Assembly: GCA_026770585.1 (NCBI GenBank)
Contig: MU646537.1
Coordinates: 144,812 to 159,489, forward strand
Direction of reading: 5' to 3'
DNA: 14,678 nt
Origin: Baffinella frigidus
Lineage: Eukaryota; Cryptophyceae; Cryptomonadales; Baffinellaceae
A program made the position numbers and the translations under genes. Below are positions 7,410 through 14,439 of the stretch, one piece after another. The notes beneath the pieces were generated by a model. That model did not search any database and had not been told where the DNA came from. It was given only the letters and a program-made list of their open reading frames with translations. The stretch's first letter is position 1, and each line of letters begins with the position of its first letter.

Positions 7410-7499
7410 TTAAGTGTCCATAGGGTGAATATTCACCGTAACTCGCCCTAGGCAGGTCCTAGGGCCCTACCGTAGGGCGAATGAGCCTACTGGGCACTT
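7410..7499. mobile_element. C-family palindromic element, copy 1
   Basis: Ends TTAAGTG and GGGCACTT. An internal palindrome GGTGAATATTCACC is centred 20.5 bases from the left end, followed by the conserved core GGCAGGTCCTAGGGCCCTAC. The TTAA end might reflect a TTAA target, as in piggyBac elements; that is only a suggestion. Confidence 0.6.
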
Positions 7500-7699
7500 C
7501 AGAGATATTGTACAGATTCTGTGTGTGAACATCTTGACGCCCGCTTCCTTCCCGCACAGCTCTATGTTGCACATGCATAGGAATCAGAATTGTGGGCGGG
7601 CTCCATCGGTTGAGGCGGTGTAGTACACCGCCTTTATGGGTTGCCGAGCTTAAAAACTGAGGGTCGCCTTCACCTTGACTCGTCGGCCACACTGCGGTG
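7500..7699. other. Spacer with a 21-bp palindrome
   Basis: AGGCGGTGTA at 7613-7622 pairs with TACACCGCCT at 7624-7633 around a single G. No gene is supported. Confidence 0.6.
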
Positions 7700-7943
7700 T
7701 ACAGGGTTTCCTCGCTCATGAGGTGGCGCACCCCCTTAGGACCCTACAGTACATGTACAGTGGAACGCTCGTAAGAAACTGCCCCCCCCTGCGGCCACCA
7801 TAGGGCCCTAGGCACGGGCCTACTGTAGGGGCCTAGGGTGGGGCGGTTTCTTATGAGCGAGGTACCCCTGTAGGCCTACATTATAGCCCTACGGTGGTCC
7901 TCTAGGGGGGGGGGGTGGCTCCTTATGAGCGAGGTAACCATGT
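7700..7943. mobile_element. A1 element split by a nested A1 element
   Basis: The left arm starts TACAGGGTTTCCTCGCTCAT at 7700 and the right arm ends GAGCGAGGTAACCATGTA at 7943. A second complete A1 copy (7756-7872) lies between them. Confidence 0.7.
7756..7872. mobile_element. A1 palindromic MITE, nested copy
   Basis: Complete palindrome flanked by TA on both sides, left arm CAGTGGAACGCTCGTAAGAA, right arm TTCTTATGAGCGAGGTACCC, with a CCATAGGGCCCTAGG centre and C/G runs on each side. TA flanks are typical of Tc1/mariner-type targets, but the assignment is inference. Confidence 0.8.
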
Positions 7944-7959
7944 ACAGGGATATCTGGGT

Positions 7960-8081
7960 TACAGGGGTATCTCGCTCGTAAGAAACCGCTCCCCCCCCTA
8001 GGGCCACCACAGGGCCCTAGATATGGCCCTACTGTAGGGTCCTAGGGGGGGGGTGTTTCTCATGAGCGAGGTACCCCTGTA
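7960..8081. mobile_element. A1 palindromic MITE
   Basis: Complete copy: TA, CAGGGGTATCTCGCTCGTAA, C-run, CCTAGGGCC centre, G-run, and a right arm ending GAGCGAGGTACCCCTGTA. Confidence 0.85.
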
Positions 8082-8085
8082 TTCC

Positions 8086-8178
8086 TTAAGTGGCCAGGGG
8101 GTCGAATTCGACCCCCATGAGGTCCCAGGCAGGTCCTAGGGCCCTACGGTAGGGCGCATGAGCCTACTGCCCACTTAA
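8086..8178. mobile_element. C-family palindromic element, copy 2
   Basis: Ends TTAAGTGGCCA and TGCCCACTTAA. A perfect 20-bp palindrome GGGGGTCGAATTCGACCCCC (8097-8116) has its centre at the same offset as in copy 1 but with different bases. The GGCAGGTCCTAGGGCCCTAC core is conserved. Confidence 0.7.
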
Positions 8179-8496
8179 TGGGTAGAACAAACCAGATCTT
8201 AAAAACTCGCACTGGGTTTGTTTGAATACCCGTACTTTATTCCGGGCACACTTTGGGGCCTGTGTGTTCTGAATCTAGTTCCAGAGGGTTTACTAAATCT
8301 CGCGTTTAGTCGACCCTCGGATACTTATTCACGAACGCAGCCACCGACCAAGGCTCGGCCAAGGGTGTTGTTACTGCCTGGATATCCCTGCAGTCCTAGA
8401 GCATAGGACTACCCCACGGGCGTTGAATTCCCTTAATTTCGAGCAACCCCAGTACAGTTGCGAGCTCTCCACTCTGTGTGTTTAGTGTTTGGTGTT
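8179..8496. other. Spacer with an A2 right arm, no gene
   Basis: An A2-like right arm (GAGCATAGGACTACC to TTTCGAGCAACCCC) occupies about 8397-8456. The motif ACTAAATCTCGCGTTTAGTC (about 8291-8310) resembles, in inverse orientation, ACTAAACGCAAGATTTAAG near 10230. No coding signal is seen. Confidence 0.5.
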
Positions 8497-8590
8497 CCTT
8501 TAGGTCCCTTAGGTGCTTCGAGCTCCCAACATAGGCGGTCACCGGAACTTATCCTGCAGAAAGGCCCTGCTTCCTTTCGCATCACATCTT
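8497..8590 (+). repeat. B-family dispersed repeat, copy 1
   Basis: Begins with TTTAGGTCCCTTAGG and continues through CGAGCTCCCAACATAGGCGG to CTTCCTTTCGCATCACATC. It is non-palindromic and present six times on the plus strand; it could be a SINE-like element, although I see no Pol III A and B boxes. Confidence 0.8.
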
Positions 8591-8907
8591 ACGGGAGGCG
8601 AACGGTGACTCGCCGTCTTTTAGGATCGTGGCGAGGCAAGGAGCTCATCCGTCGATCGTCCCCATCTCCTCTAGAGTGAGGTGGGCGTGGCGTTTGATGT
8701 GAGTGTAACACAAAGCACTAAAGCACCAAAGTTCGCGATGGCGGGTTTAGAGCAAGGACCTCCGTTTACTAAAAGCGAACTGTGACTCACCGCGGTGAGG
8801 CGTTCGCGATGGCGCGCCCGGGGCTCAGGTTACATGGGTGACTCGTCCATCAGAAACGGTTCACATAAAAAACGGGGCGTTTTCGAAGGGCGACTGTCTT
8901 AAATTTT
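8591..8907. other. Spacer with short palindromes
   Basis: CTCACCGCGGTGAG (8786-8799) is a perfect 14-bp palindrome bracketed by GCGAAC and GTTCGC, so a longer hairpin is possible. GTTCGCGATGGCG occurs twice about 80 bases apart. No gene is supported. Confidence 0.5.
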
Positions 8908-8999
8908 CCACCGTCCCTAGGGTGACCATAGGGCTCTAGGCATAGGCCTACTCTAGGACACTATGGTGGTGCGTTTTCTTACTTTGAGTAACCCCTGTA
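8908..8999. mobile_element. A2-like degenerate palindromic element
   Basis: CCTAGGGTGACCATAGGGC centre and a right end TTTGAGTAACCCCTGTA. The left end is eroded. Confidence 0.55.
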
Positions 9000-9064
9000 T
9001 CAGCTTTCAAGAGCACCGGTCAGCACTCCTTTTCTTCGTGTTCCTGAATATATCTAATTTCAGA

Positions 9065-9175
9065 TTTAGGTCCTTTAGTTTCTTCGAGCTCCCAAGTTCT
9101 TGAAGCTCCCAACATAGGCGGACACTGGAACTTGTTCTGTAGAATGGCCATGCTTCCTTTCGGATCACATCAAGT
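9065..9175 (+). repeat. B-family dispersed repeat, copy 2
   Basis: Same order of blocks as copy 1, but with a partial internal duplication of the head (CGAGCTCCCAAGTTCTTGAA before GCTCCCAACATAGGCGG). Confidence 0.8.
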
Positions 9176-9384
9176 CCCCCTGTACACGGGATTTGGCTTA
9201 GCATTTGGGCCATTTCGTACGTTTAGAGCTTTAGAATAGCTGGGTTTTACCATGAATATTTTAGATGGACAGGTCCCGAAATTAAATCTATTTAGGTTCG
9301 GGACTACTTTTAGGCAACTGGCGGTTCACAGCCTTATTGCCCAGGCTCGTAACCTAAAACCCACAACCCCTCTGCCCTCAAAAT

Positions 9385-9472
9385 GCTTTCTCTGCAGATC
9401 CCTTCTACGGAACGGCGTGTCGTTGGGCTGTGTTGGGAGAAATTAAAACCTAAAGGACCTAAAGGACCTCTC
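9385..9472 (-). repeat. D-family dispersed repeat, copy 1
   Basis: On the minus strand it starts AGGTCCTTTAGGTCC, then CTCCCAACACAGCCCAACG, then CGCCGTTCCGTAGAAGGG and CTGCAG. Its head resembles the B family, while the body differs. Confidence 0.7.
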
Positions 9473-9475
9473 CTG

Positions 9476-10353
9476 CAAGTATGAGATATAATTGGGATAT
9501 ACCCCTGTACCGGAGTAGTGGCGGGTTGGAGGGGTGATAGATCATAGGTGTGGTGTGAGGTGTGAGGAAGTCTAGTATACTACAGCGAAGAGAAGCGGGG
9601 AAAGTTGACGCATCGCACAAAGTTGACTCCATTTTTCAAGTTGAAAGACCCCTGGGGGGGAATTCAGCAAACAGGACGTGCTCATAGATGAGGACTCACC
9701 AAGAACGGCGTGGGCGGTTTCGCGACCCTCCTGCCCGACCAGAGGGTTTAGGTTTTAAGCTTTGGAGTGAAGGGTTCAGGGTTCGGGGTGGAGGATCTGC
9801 ACTTAGCACCACTAATCACCGAAACCCTCCTGCCCGACAAGAGCAGCCGTTGAGACCTATTTTGAAAAAAATCTGGGGATTGGTCTGCCGTGAGTGTCCT
9901 ACGGCGGTGTGTCTTAATTCTGAGGGGCCCCAACGTTGCTTTAGTTTTAAACTCTTACGAGAAGAGAGCGAAACGTTTCACAAACCTCGAGAACTCAAAG
10001 CGTAGAGTGCCCCTCCGACTAGACCCAAGCCTTTCCTAGGTAAGTTGTGGGAGTGGGGGGTGTGGTGTTGTGTAAACCGTGGTGTTTCTCTCTGTGTCTG
10101 GTGTTGCTCTGAGGACTACTGGACATCACTGACCTTTCCCCCTCCGACTACAGGGTGTCAGGGCTATAAGAACACGGGTGCTCCGATATCGGTCGGTGTC
10201 TGTTTTCTTGTATTAGTACCACAGGGTTGACTAAACGCAAGATTTAAGCAACGCATCTACCTGTACAGCTGTAATGCACACAACGGTCGCCGTGCCACAT
10301 CCCCACGTCGGGGACACGACGAATACCTCTAGTTCATGTGTGCGAGGTTTCCT
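9476..10353. other. Repeat-poor spacer, no supported gene
   Basis: TTGAC recurs at about 9605 and 9623. CCCTCCTGCCCGAC occurs at about 9726 and 9825. A 105-codon frame at 9688-10005 has ordinary composition and no motif, and I do not call it. The stretch around 10210-10245 carries the inverse counterpart of the 8291-8310 motif. Confidence 0.45.
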
Positions 10354-10435
10354 GGTCCTTGAGGTCCTTTAGGTTCTTCGAGCTCCCAACATAGGCGGAC
10401 ACTGGAACTGGTTCTGCAGAAAAGCCACGCTTCCA
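10354..10435 (+). repeat. B-family dispersed repeat, copy 3
   Basis: GAGGTCCTTTAGGTTCTTCG, CCCAACATAGGCGGACACTGG and CTGCAGAAAAGCCACGCTTCC are present; the usual GGATCACATCA end is missing. Confidence 0.8.
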
Positions 10436-10499
10436 ATTTCAGAGCTTCATGTGCATGTACCGCACTCGCAACCTGAAGGAGGCCAATCGGGCAACCACC

Positions 10500-10590
10500 T
10501 TTAAGTCCTTTGGGTTCTCTTGGCTCTCACCATATGCGGACGCCGGAACCTATCCTGCAGAAAGGCCATGTTTCCTTTCGGATCACATCA
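10500..10590 (+). repeat. B-family dispersed repeat, copy 4
   Basis: A more diverged head (CTCTTGGCTCTCACCATATG) followed by the standard tail TTTCCTTTCGGATCACATCA. It lies about 65 bases after copy 3 in the same orientation. Confidence 0.75.
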
Positions 10591-10828
10591 GCTTGTACTC
10601 GTGAAAAACATGTACTCTCAGTGCCAGACCGACCAATCCTCCACAGGGGATACACGTACCCCGCTCGCAAGGAGCCGCCCCACTCCACCCGTAGGAGCAC
10701 TGTAAGGATACAGTAGGCGGAGACCTCGGAGACACTAGGGTCTCAGCCTGAATGTGTACACTCTAGAGTTGCTGCGAATCAGCGTGGCGCAGGCAAGCAC
10801 CGTCGGTGAGTAGATGGTATACCAATCG

Positions 10829-10982
10829 CCTAGGGGGGTGCGCCTCCTCACGAGCAAGGTACCGCTGTACAGTACAGGGGTAACGATCCGCATCGCCCTA
10901 GGTTCCCTGGGTAGGGCTAGTCCTAGGGGCATAGGACCACCCTAGGGACGGTGCGTGTCCTTGTTCGCGAGTGACCCATGTA
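10829..10982. mobile_element. A1 right arm followed by a degenerate A2-like element
   Basis: 10829-10869 is an A1 right arm ending GGTACCGCTGTA. At 10873 TACAGGGGTAACG starts a second element that ends GAGTGACCCATGTA at 10982, with a GGGGCATAGGACCACCC half-core as in A2. Confidence 0.6.
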
Positions 10983-11011
10983 CGAGGCAGAGAGATTGAT
11001 AATTTATGGCC

Positions 11012-11092
11012 AAGCCTGCAGTCCTTTCTACGGAAGGGCGTGTCGTTGGGCCATGTTGGGAGAAATTAAAACCTAAAGGACCTAAAGAACCA
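11012..11092 (-). repeat. D-family dispersed repeat, copy 2
   Basis: On the plus strand CTGCAGTCCTTTCTACGG, GGGCGTGTCGTTGGGC and GTTGGGAGAAATTAAAACC, then CTAAAGGACC. It matches the copy at 9385-9472 closely and in the same orientation. Confidence 0.75.
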
Positions 11093-11276
11093 GCGTCAGC
11101 GCCACACATGCTACGCATTGTGTCACTACTGTACCCCGTGTCGGCCGCTCATACGAGCATTTCCCGGATGGATGTTAACTCCACCTCCTACATGTATGAG
11201 GCAGTCTGAGGGGAGCCGTCTCGCCGCGCTGCAGAGGCTTGCCATGACCTCAATTTCATCATTGTATGTATTACCC

Positions 11277-11365
11277 AAACAAAGGTAACCAGCAATCGCA
11301 GCAATCGCACCGCCGCCTCGAAGTGCAGCGCGGTCCTGCCGTGCATCTGGACCGACGCGACCCCC
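11277..11365 (-). pseudogene. Possible ankyrin-repeat remnant
   Basis: On the minus strand a GC-rich frame reads MHGRTALHFEAAVRLLRLL. The G-R-T-A-L-H-F sequence and the hydrophobic end resemble the core of an ankyrin repeat (consensus G-x-T-P/A-L-H-x-A-A). It is only one partial unit, the canonical spacing after the A-A pair is lost, and there is no confident start or splice site. It could be a decayed exon or chance. Confidence 0.2.
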
Positions 11366-11418
11366 CTGCTTGACCGAGCAGGATCCTGCGCCGTCAAGCA
11401 GGGCGGACTGCTTGACGG
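11366..11418. repeat. Cluster of overlapping hairpins
   Basis: CCGTCAAGCAG at 11391-11401 pairs with CTGCTTGACGG at 11408-11418 (11 bp, 6-base loop). GCAGGATCCTGC at 11379-11390 is a perfect palindrome, and CCTGCT/AGCAGG pair at 11366-11383. The structures overlap and would compete. Confidence 0.75.
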
Positions 11419-11514
11419 AGCAGGCGCAGGGCGGCCTACCGAAGGCAATACCGTAGGCCTAAGTACCCGGTTTTCAGGACGTTACCCTATGAAGATGCAG
11501 GAGAGATGCTTGAC

Positions 11515-11787
11515 TTAAAACAGCGCCCTGTTTGACTGGAACTGCCGCTCGCCGTCTTCGTCATCGGAGGACGCCTCCTGCGACGTGGCCTCGTCGGGGT
11601 AGTTGTCGGACGGCTGATAGTCATCATACTCCTTCTGCTCTCTGACGCGCTTCTCCTCCCGGAGGCGCTGCGCCTCCTGCACGTCATTTTGGCGCCTGAC
11701 GCGCGCTTCCTCCTGGCGGCGCTGCGCCTCCTCAAACATGAGGCGGCGCTGCATCTCCTTCGTCTGCGATCTGGTCTCTGCCGGCAT
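11515..11787 (-). CDS. Unidentified 90-aa charged coiled-coil protein
   Basis: Complete frame from ATG at 11787 to TAA at 11515. Codons strongly favour G or C in the third position, as in the collagen gene, supporting real coding. Residues about 10-52 form a long helix rich in Glu, Arg and Gln, with approximate internal repeats (EEAQRRQEEARVRRQ, VQEAQRLREEKRVREQ), a likely coiled coil. Residues about 53-80 are acidic and probably disordered, including a Ser-Ser-Asp-Asp-Glu-Asp patch. There is no signal peptide or membrane segment, so a cytosolic or nuclear location is inferred. The opening MPAETRSQTK is plain and does not identify a family. It may be an intact small gene, the first exon of a larger gene, or the leading part of a mobile-element protein. 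Confidence 0.55.
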   Translation of the reverse strand: MPAETRSQTKEMQRRLMFEEAQRRQEEARVRRQNDVQEAQRLREEKRVREQKEYDDYQPSDNYPDEATSQEASSDDEDGERQFQSNRALF

Positions 11788-11830
11788 TATCCCTCCCGTA
11801 TCTTCGGGGATCTTGCTTGGGTCTCCCTTT

Positions 11831-11842
11831 TTATTAAAAAAA
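11831..11842 (-). promoter_or_regulatory. TATA-like element upstream of the 90-aa gene
   Basis: On the minus strand TTAATAAAAAGG lies about 45 bases before the ATG at 11787, preceded by a run of T. Position and composition suit a core promoter; transcription is untested. Confidence 0.3.
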
Positions 11843-11847
11843 AATCA

Positions 11848-11919
11848 GCGAACCAAGAAAGGGTTCTAAAAATACCTCTTGGTTCGCAGATTTTTTTCTA
11901 AAAATACCATTTGGTTCGC
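11848..11919. repeat. Inverted and direct repeats of a GCGAACCAAG motif
   Basis: GCGAACCAAGA (11848-11858) pairs perfectly with TCTTGGTTCGC (11877-11887). The block TTCTAAAAATACC plus TTGGTTCGC is then repeated directly with a 32-base offset, ending at 11919. TTTGGTTCG appears once more near 12580. The set lies upstream of the 90-aa gene and could be operator-like or a transposon end. Confidence 0.7.
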
Positions 11920-12015
11920 TCCCTCATTTTTTCCTAAGGGAGCGACGCGTCCGTCCCAACTTGAGGAAAGTCGGATCGAAACGATTGATCTTCCTGAATG
12001 CTGGTGCGCCAGCAG

Positions 12016-12163
12016 ATTCATCTCCGTGAAAGTATTGATTAATTGCTTCTGGGGCAACGAAATTTACTACACACATCCTTTACTATCACTAGTATGATCC
12101 ATTCGTGTAGTAATTTTCGTTGCCCAAAAGCGATGAATCAATCCATGTACGGAGATTGAGATG
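12016..12163. mobile_element. Imperfect 148-bp palindromic element
   Basis: The arms 12016-12072 and 12105-12163 are complementary with several mismatches and small gaps. Clearest are GGCAACGAAATTTACTACAC against GTGTAGTAATTTTCGTTGCC, and TTGATTAATTGCTT against AAGCGATGAATCAA. No open reading frame lies inside. Short hairpins on both sides (12000-12013, 12182-12196) may be part of a longer element. Confidence 0.7.
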
Positions 12164-12197
12164 GGGCACAGTGGCGCGCTCCTGGAGCCACTCCAGT

Positions 12198-12218
12198 GAT
12201 TACTGATTACTGATTACT
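12198..12218 (+). repeat. (GATTACT)3 tandem repeat
   Basis: Three perfect 7-base units followed by GA. Confidence 0.9.
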
Positions 12219-12316
12219 GAATTTATTAAAGAGGGTTCGCCGTTATTGCCTAACCCGTGCCATTACCAGACTATGATCAGTCACGCTTCTAGAGCTCCAA
12301 TAGCCACTCCAGACCC

Positions 12317-12405
12317 TACAGGGGTACCCCGCTCATAAGAAAACACATCCCCCTAGGACCCTACAGTAGGCCTATGCCAGATGTATAGCCGCTAGGGTCC
12401 TCTGG
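12317..12405 (+). mobile_element. A1 left arm with truncated right side
   Basis: TACAGGGGTACCCCGCTCAT, then CCCCCTAGGACCCTACAGTA and a degenerate centre. The right terminal CTTATGAGCGAGG is absent. Confidence 0.65.
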
Positions 12406-12513
12406 TGAACCGATTGTCCTTCCTCGAACATTCCAAGCGCTTGAGGTGAGACGGGCTCCTTTCAAATACCTCACACGGGGATCCTCAAAAGGGGCGTGTA
12501 AATTCGCCGACAT

Positions 12514-12555
12514 GCGCGATTTTTTTAAATCGCGCCGTAAGGCGCGTTTTTTTTT
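12514..12555 (+). terminator. Terminator-like double hairpin with T-run
   Basis: GCGCGATTT (12514-12522) pairs with AAATCGCGC (12527-12535). CGCGCC (12531-12536) also pairs with GGCGCG (12541-12546) across a GTAA tetraloop and is followed by nine T. The two stems share 12531-12535 and so exclude each other, as in attenuators. In a eukaryotic nucleus the T-run could end a Pol III transcript; no RNA gene is recognised upstream. Confidence 0.35.
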
Positions 12556-12901
12556 GAAAAGAAAAAGAAATTCTTTTTGGTTCGTTAATGAACAACCTCG
12601 ATCTCCACCCCAGACTGAAGCTAGAGATCCATGCGGTGTACATAGATATACAGGAAAACGACGCAAAAAACAGGCATAATTTGTTGAAAATATTATGTAG
12701 AACAATTTACATGAGTCACACTCTGAAGGCGAGCTGTGAGTTTCAGGTTACGAGCCTAGGAGCTCTGGTTGTGAAGTGGAGTAGAGTGGAAAAAGCCAAG
12801 AGCTTCATCTGGGGATTCTTCCCCGTGTAGGATGCCCGGAGCGACTTTACACAAGTCACAAGCCGTGGACTTGAAATGAAATGAAATTGAGCCTTCTGCA
12901 C
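12556..12901. other. AT-rich spacer, no supported gene
   Basis: Short frames on both strands cross this stretch without coding bias. GAAATGAAATGAAATTGAG at about 12878-12896 is a short A/G-rich repeat. Confidence 0.45.
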
Positions 12902-12953
12902 AAAATGAAATTCTGACTTTGCCATGCCAGGTCAGAAGTTGAAATTTCATTTT
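12902..12953. repeat. Hairpin with AAAATGAAATT arms
   Basis: AAAATGAAATT (12902-12912) pairs with AATTTCATTTT (12943-12953), and CTGAC with GTCAG further in; a seven-base bulge lies on the right side and a 13-base loop at 12918-12930. Confidence 0.6.
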
Positions 12954-13200
12954 ACTGCAAGATTTTCGAGTCAAGTTGATTCTATCCGGCAAACACGCCA
13001 AAAGTGATGGGAATTGGAGCTCTTGCCATGCGGAACATGTCCGGAGTTAAAGAAATCTGTGACAGGATGAGCCATCTATTCACTTTTAGCGCGAAAGACA
13101 TGATGTGGGAAAATCCCACTTCTTACCTGGCGTAGACACGTCCCACAAGATTTCTCCGCTTTTTTAGGACCTTTGGCGAGCTCGATCCTAGCCTGGCAAC
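12954..13200. other. Spacer, nothing recognised
   Basis: No coding bias, strong palindrome or known repeat is visible in this interval. Confidence 0.4.
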
Positions 13201-13294
13201 CTTTAGGTCCTTTAGGTTCTTCGAGCTCCCAACATAGGCGGACACCGGAACGTATCCTGCAGAAAGGCCGTGCTTCCTTTCGGATCACATCAGG
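13201..13294 (+). repeat. B-family dispersed repeat, copy 5
   Basis: A well-preserved copy with TTTAGGTCCTTTAGGTTCTT, CCCAACATAGGCGGACACCG, TCCTGCAGAAAGGCC and TTCGGATCACATCA. Confidence 0.85.
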
Positions 13295-13523
13295 CCCCTG
13301 AACCCCAGACAATTTACCATGGTCCTTGTCAAGACATGCGTTAAGGTCCCGCCTGACTAGCATGCCCTGAACCTCAGCTGCTAAGTCTGCTTGCGTCCAA
13401 AGGAGGAGGAGTGCTGTGACGCACACGCAAGCTGGGCAGCGAACCCCAGACAATTTACCATGGTCCTCACTGCAAATTGTGTCTGGCTTAGTCGTGGAAC
13501 AGCCCCGCCGGCAGGCTCGTGAA

Positions 13524-13549
13524 CGTCCGCGTGACCGGTCACGCGGACG
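13524..13549. repeat. Perfect 26-bp palindrome
   Basis: CGTCCGCGTGACC followed immediately by its reverse complement GGTCACGCGGACG, with no spacer, located between hairpin repeats 2 and 3. Confidence 0.95.
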
Positions 13550-13566
13550 CCGAAGCCAACTGTCCG

Positions 13567-13590
13567 AGGTGACTGCCTTGGCAGTCACCT
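13567..13590. repeat. 11-bp hairpin with TT spacer
   Basis: AGGTGACTGCC pairs perfectly with GGCAGTCACCT across two T. It lies 17 bases after the 26-bp palindrome. Confidence 0.95.
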
Positions 13591-13690
13591 GCTTTCATCG
13601 GCGGATGAGGTGCTGGCTGAACCGAACCCCAGACAATTTACCATGGTCCCCACTGCAAATTGTGTCTGGCTTGGTTGAATCCTTACTGCA

Positions 13691-13775
13691 GAAAGTGGCT
13701 CTGCGCAACCGGGTCAGAACTCACTCACTTGACTTGAGTGTTGATGCAGTCACTCAAACGTCCGAATTCAGTGGC
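13691..13775 (+). repeat. Diverged dispersed repeat pair, copy 1
   Basis: GTGGCTCTGCGCAACCGGGT to CGTCCGAATTCAGT aligns with 14021-14105 (GTGGCTGAGTGCAATCGAGT to GGTCCGAATGTATT). Both contain GTCAGAAC and a GATGCAGTC / GGTGCAGTT block. Confidence 0.65.
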
Positions 13776-13874
13776 CTCAATTAATGGGGGCTCGCTATTG
13801 TCGGGACAGAATTCATGTGTAAGGACCATTGGTGGAGAACAGGGTTTGGCACATTGCACTTGACCATAGATTTG

Positions 13875-13985
13875 ACGAGTGACTCCCCGAAGGCGAGTCA
13901 CAGGTGTCCTCACTGCAAAATGTGGCTGAGTGCAGAAGGCTCATACGTCCTACGGTAGGGCCCTAGGACCTGCCTAAGACCTCTC
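13875..13985. repeat. Short hairpin and partial C-family core in reverse
   Basis: TGACTC and GAGTCA pair around CCCGAAGGC near 13880-13900. From about 13945 GGTAGGGCCCTAGGACCTGCC is the reverse complement of the C-family core; its ends are not recognisable. Confidence 0.55.
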
Positions 13986-14020
13986 GGCGGTCTAACTTGA
14001 CAGCATCGCCGCTTACGGGA

Positions 14021-14105
14021 TATGTGGCTGAGTGCAATCGAGTCAGAACCATATTCACTCGGTGTGAGTCTTGGTGCAGTTCATCAATGGTCCGAATGTA
14101 TTACA
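14021..14105 (+). repeat. Diverged dispersed repeat pair, copy 2
   Basis: Partner of 13691-13775. The two copies translate to loosely similar peptides in one frame, but gaps and lack of codon bias speak against a coding origin. Confidence 0.6.
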
Positions 14106-14189
14106 GGGGGTACCGCCCTCAAAACATCTTTCTTTCTTGATCTGCTGCAGATCAAGAAAAAACGATGCTGTGCAAGAAATCGAGGAGCA

Positions 14190-14286
14190 CGTCCTTTATG
14201 TCCTTTATGTTCTTCGAGCTCCCAACATAGGTGGACCCCGGAACTTATCCTGCAAAAAAGCCATGCTTCCTTTCGGATCACATTCA
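14190..14286 (+). repeat. B-family dispersed repeat, copy 6
   Basis: TCCTTTATGTCCTTTATGTT, CGAGCTCCCAACATAGGTGG and CTTCCTTTCGGATCACATTC. The head shows a doubled TCCTTTATG unit. Confidence 0.8.
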
Positions 14287-14368
14287 GCCCCCCCCCCCGG
14301 TGCAGAGGATCGCAGCAGAAACCGGCTAAAGGGTATCCTCATGTCCGCCGCCGCGGCGATATTATTGT

Positions 14369-14420
14369 TACCGGGGTACCTCTCTTATAAGAAACTGCCT
14401 TATAAGAAACTGCCTCCCCC
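14369..14420 (+). mobile_element. A1 left arm with duplicated TTATAAGAAACTGCC
   Basis: TACCGGGGTACCTCTCTTAT followed by two tandem copies of TTATAAGAAACTGCC; the rest of the element is missing. Confidence 0.6.
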
Positions 14421-14439
14421 GTGTTCTCATTTGCGAGTC

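Larger units (their letters stand above)
13300..13672 (+). repeat. Three-copy hairpin repeat (CCAGACAATTTACCATGG)
   Basis: GAACCCCAGACAATTTACCA begins at 13300, 13441 and 13624. Copies 2 and 3 continue to CACTGCAAATTGTGTCTGG, so CCAGACAATTT can pair with AAATTG-GTCTGG to form a hairpin of about 40 bases; copy 1 is cut after CATGGTCC. Spacings (141 and 183 bases) are unequal. Confidence 0.85.

Noticed and set aside
8497-8590. tRNA-derived SINE with Pol III boxes
   Set aside because: I could not find a convincing B box (GGTTCGANTCC) in any B-family copy, so only a generic dispersed repeat is called.
9688-10005. 105-codon plus-strand frame
   Set aside because: No motif, no third-position bias, and a short repeated block inside it.
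12361-12705. 114-codon minus-strand frame
   Set aside because: It runs through an A1 repeat arm and the double hairpin, has no codon bias, and its Lys-rich part comes from T-runs.
13300-13672. CRISPR array
   Set aside because: Only three copies with unequal spacing (141 and 183 bases), one truncated; no cas genes and a eukaryotic context.
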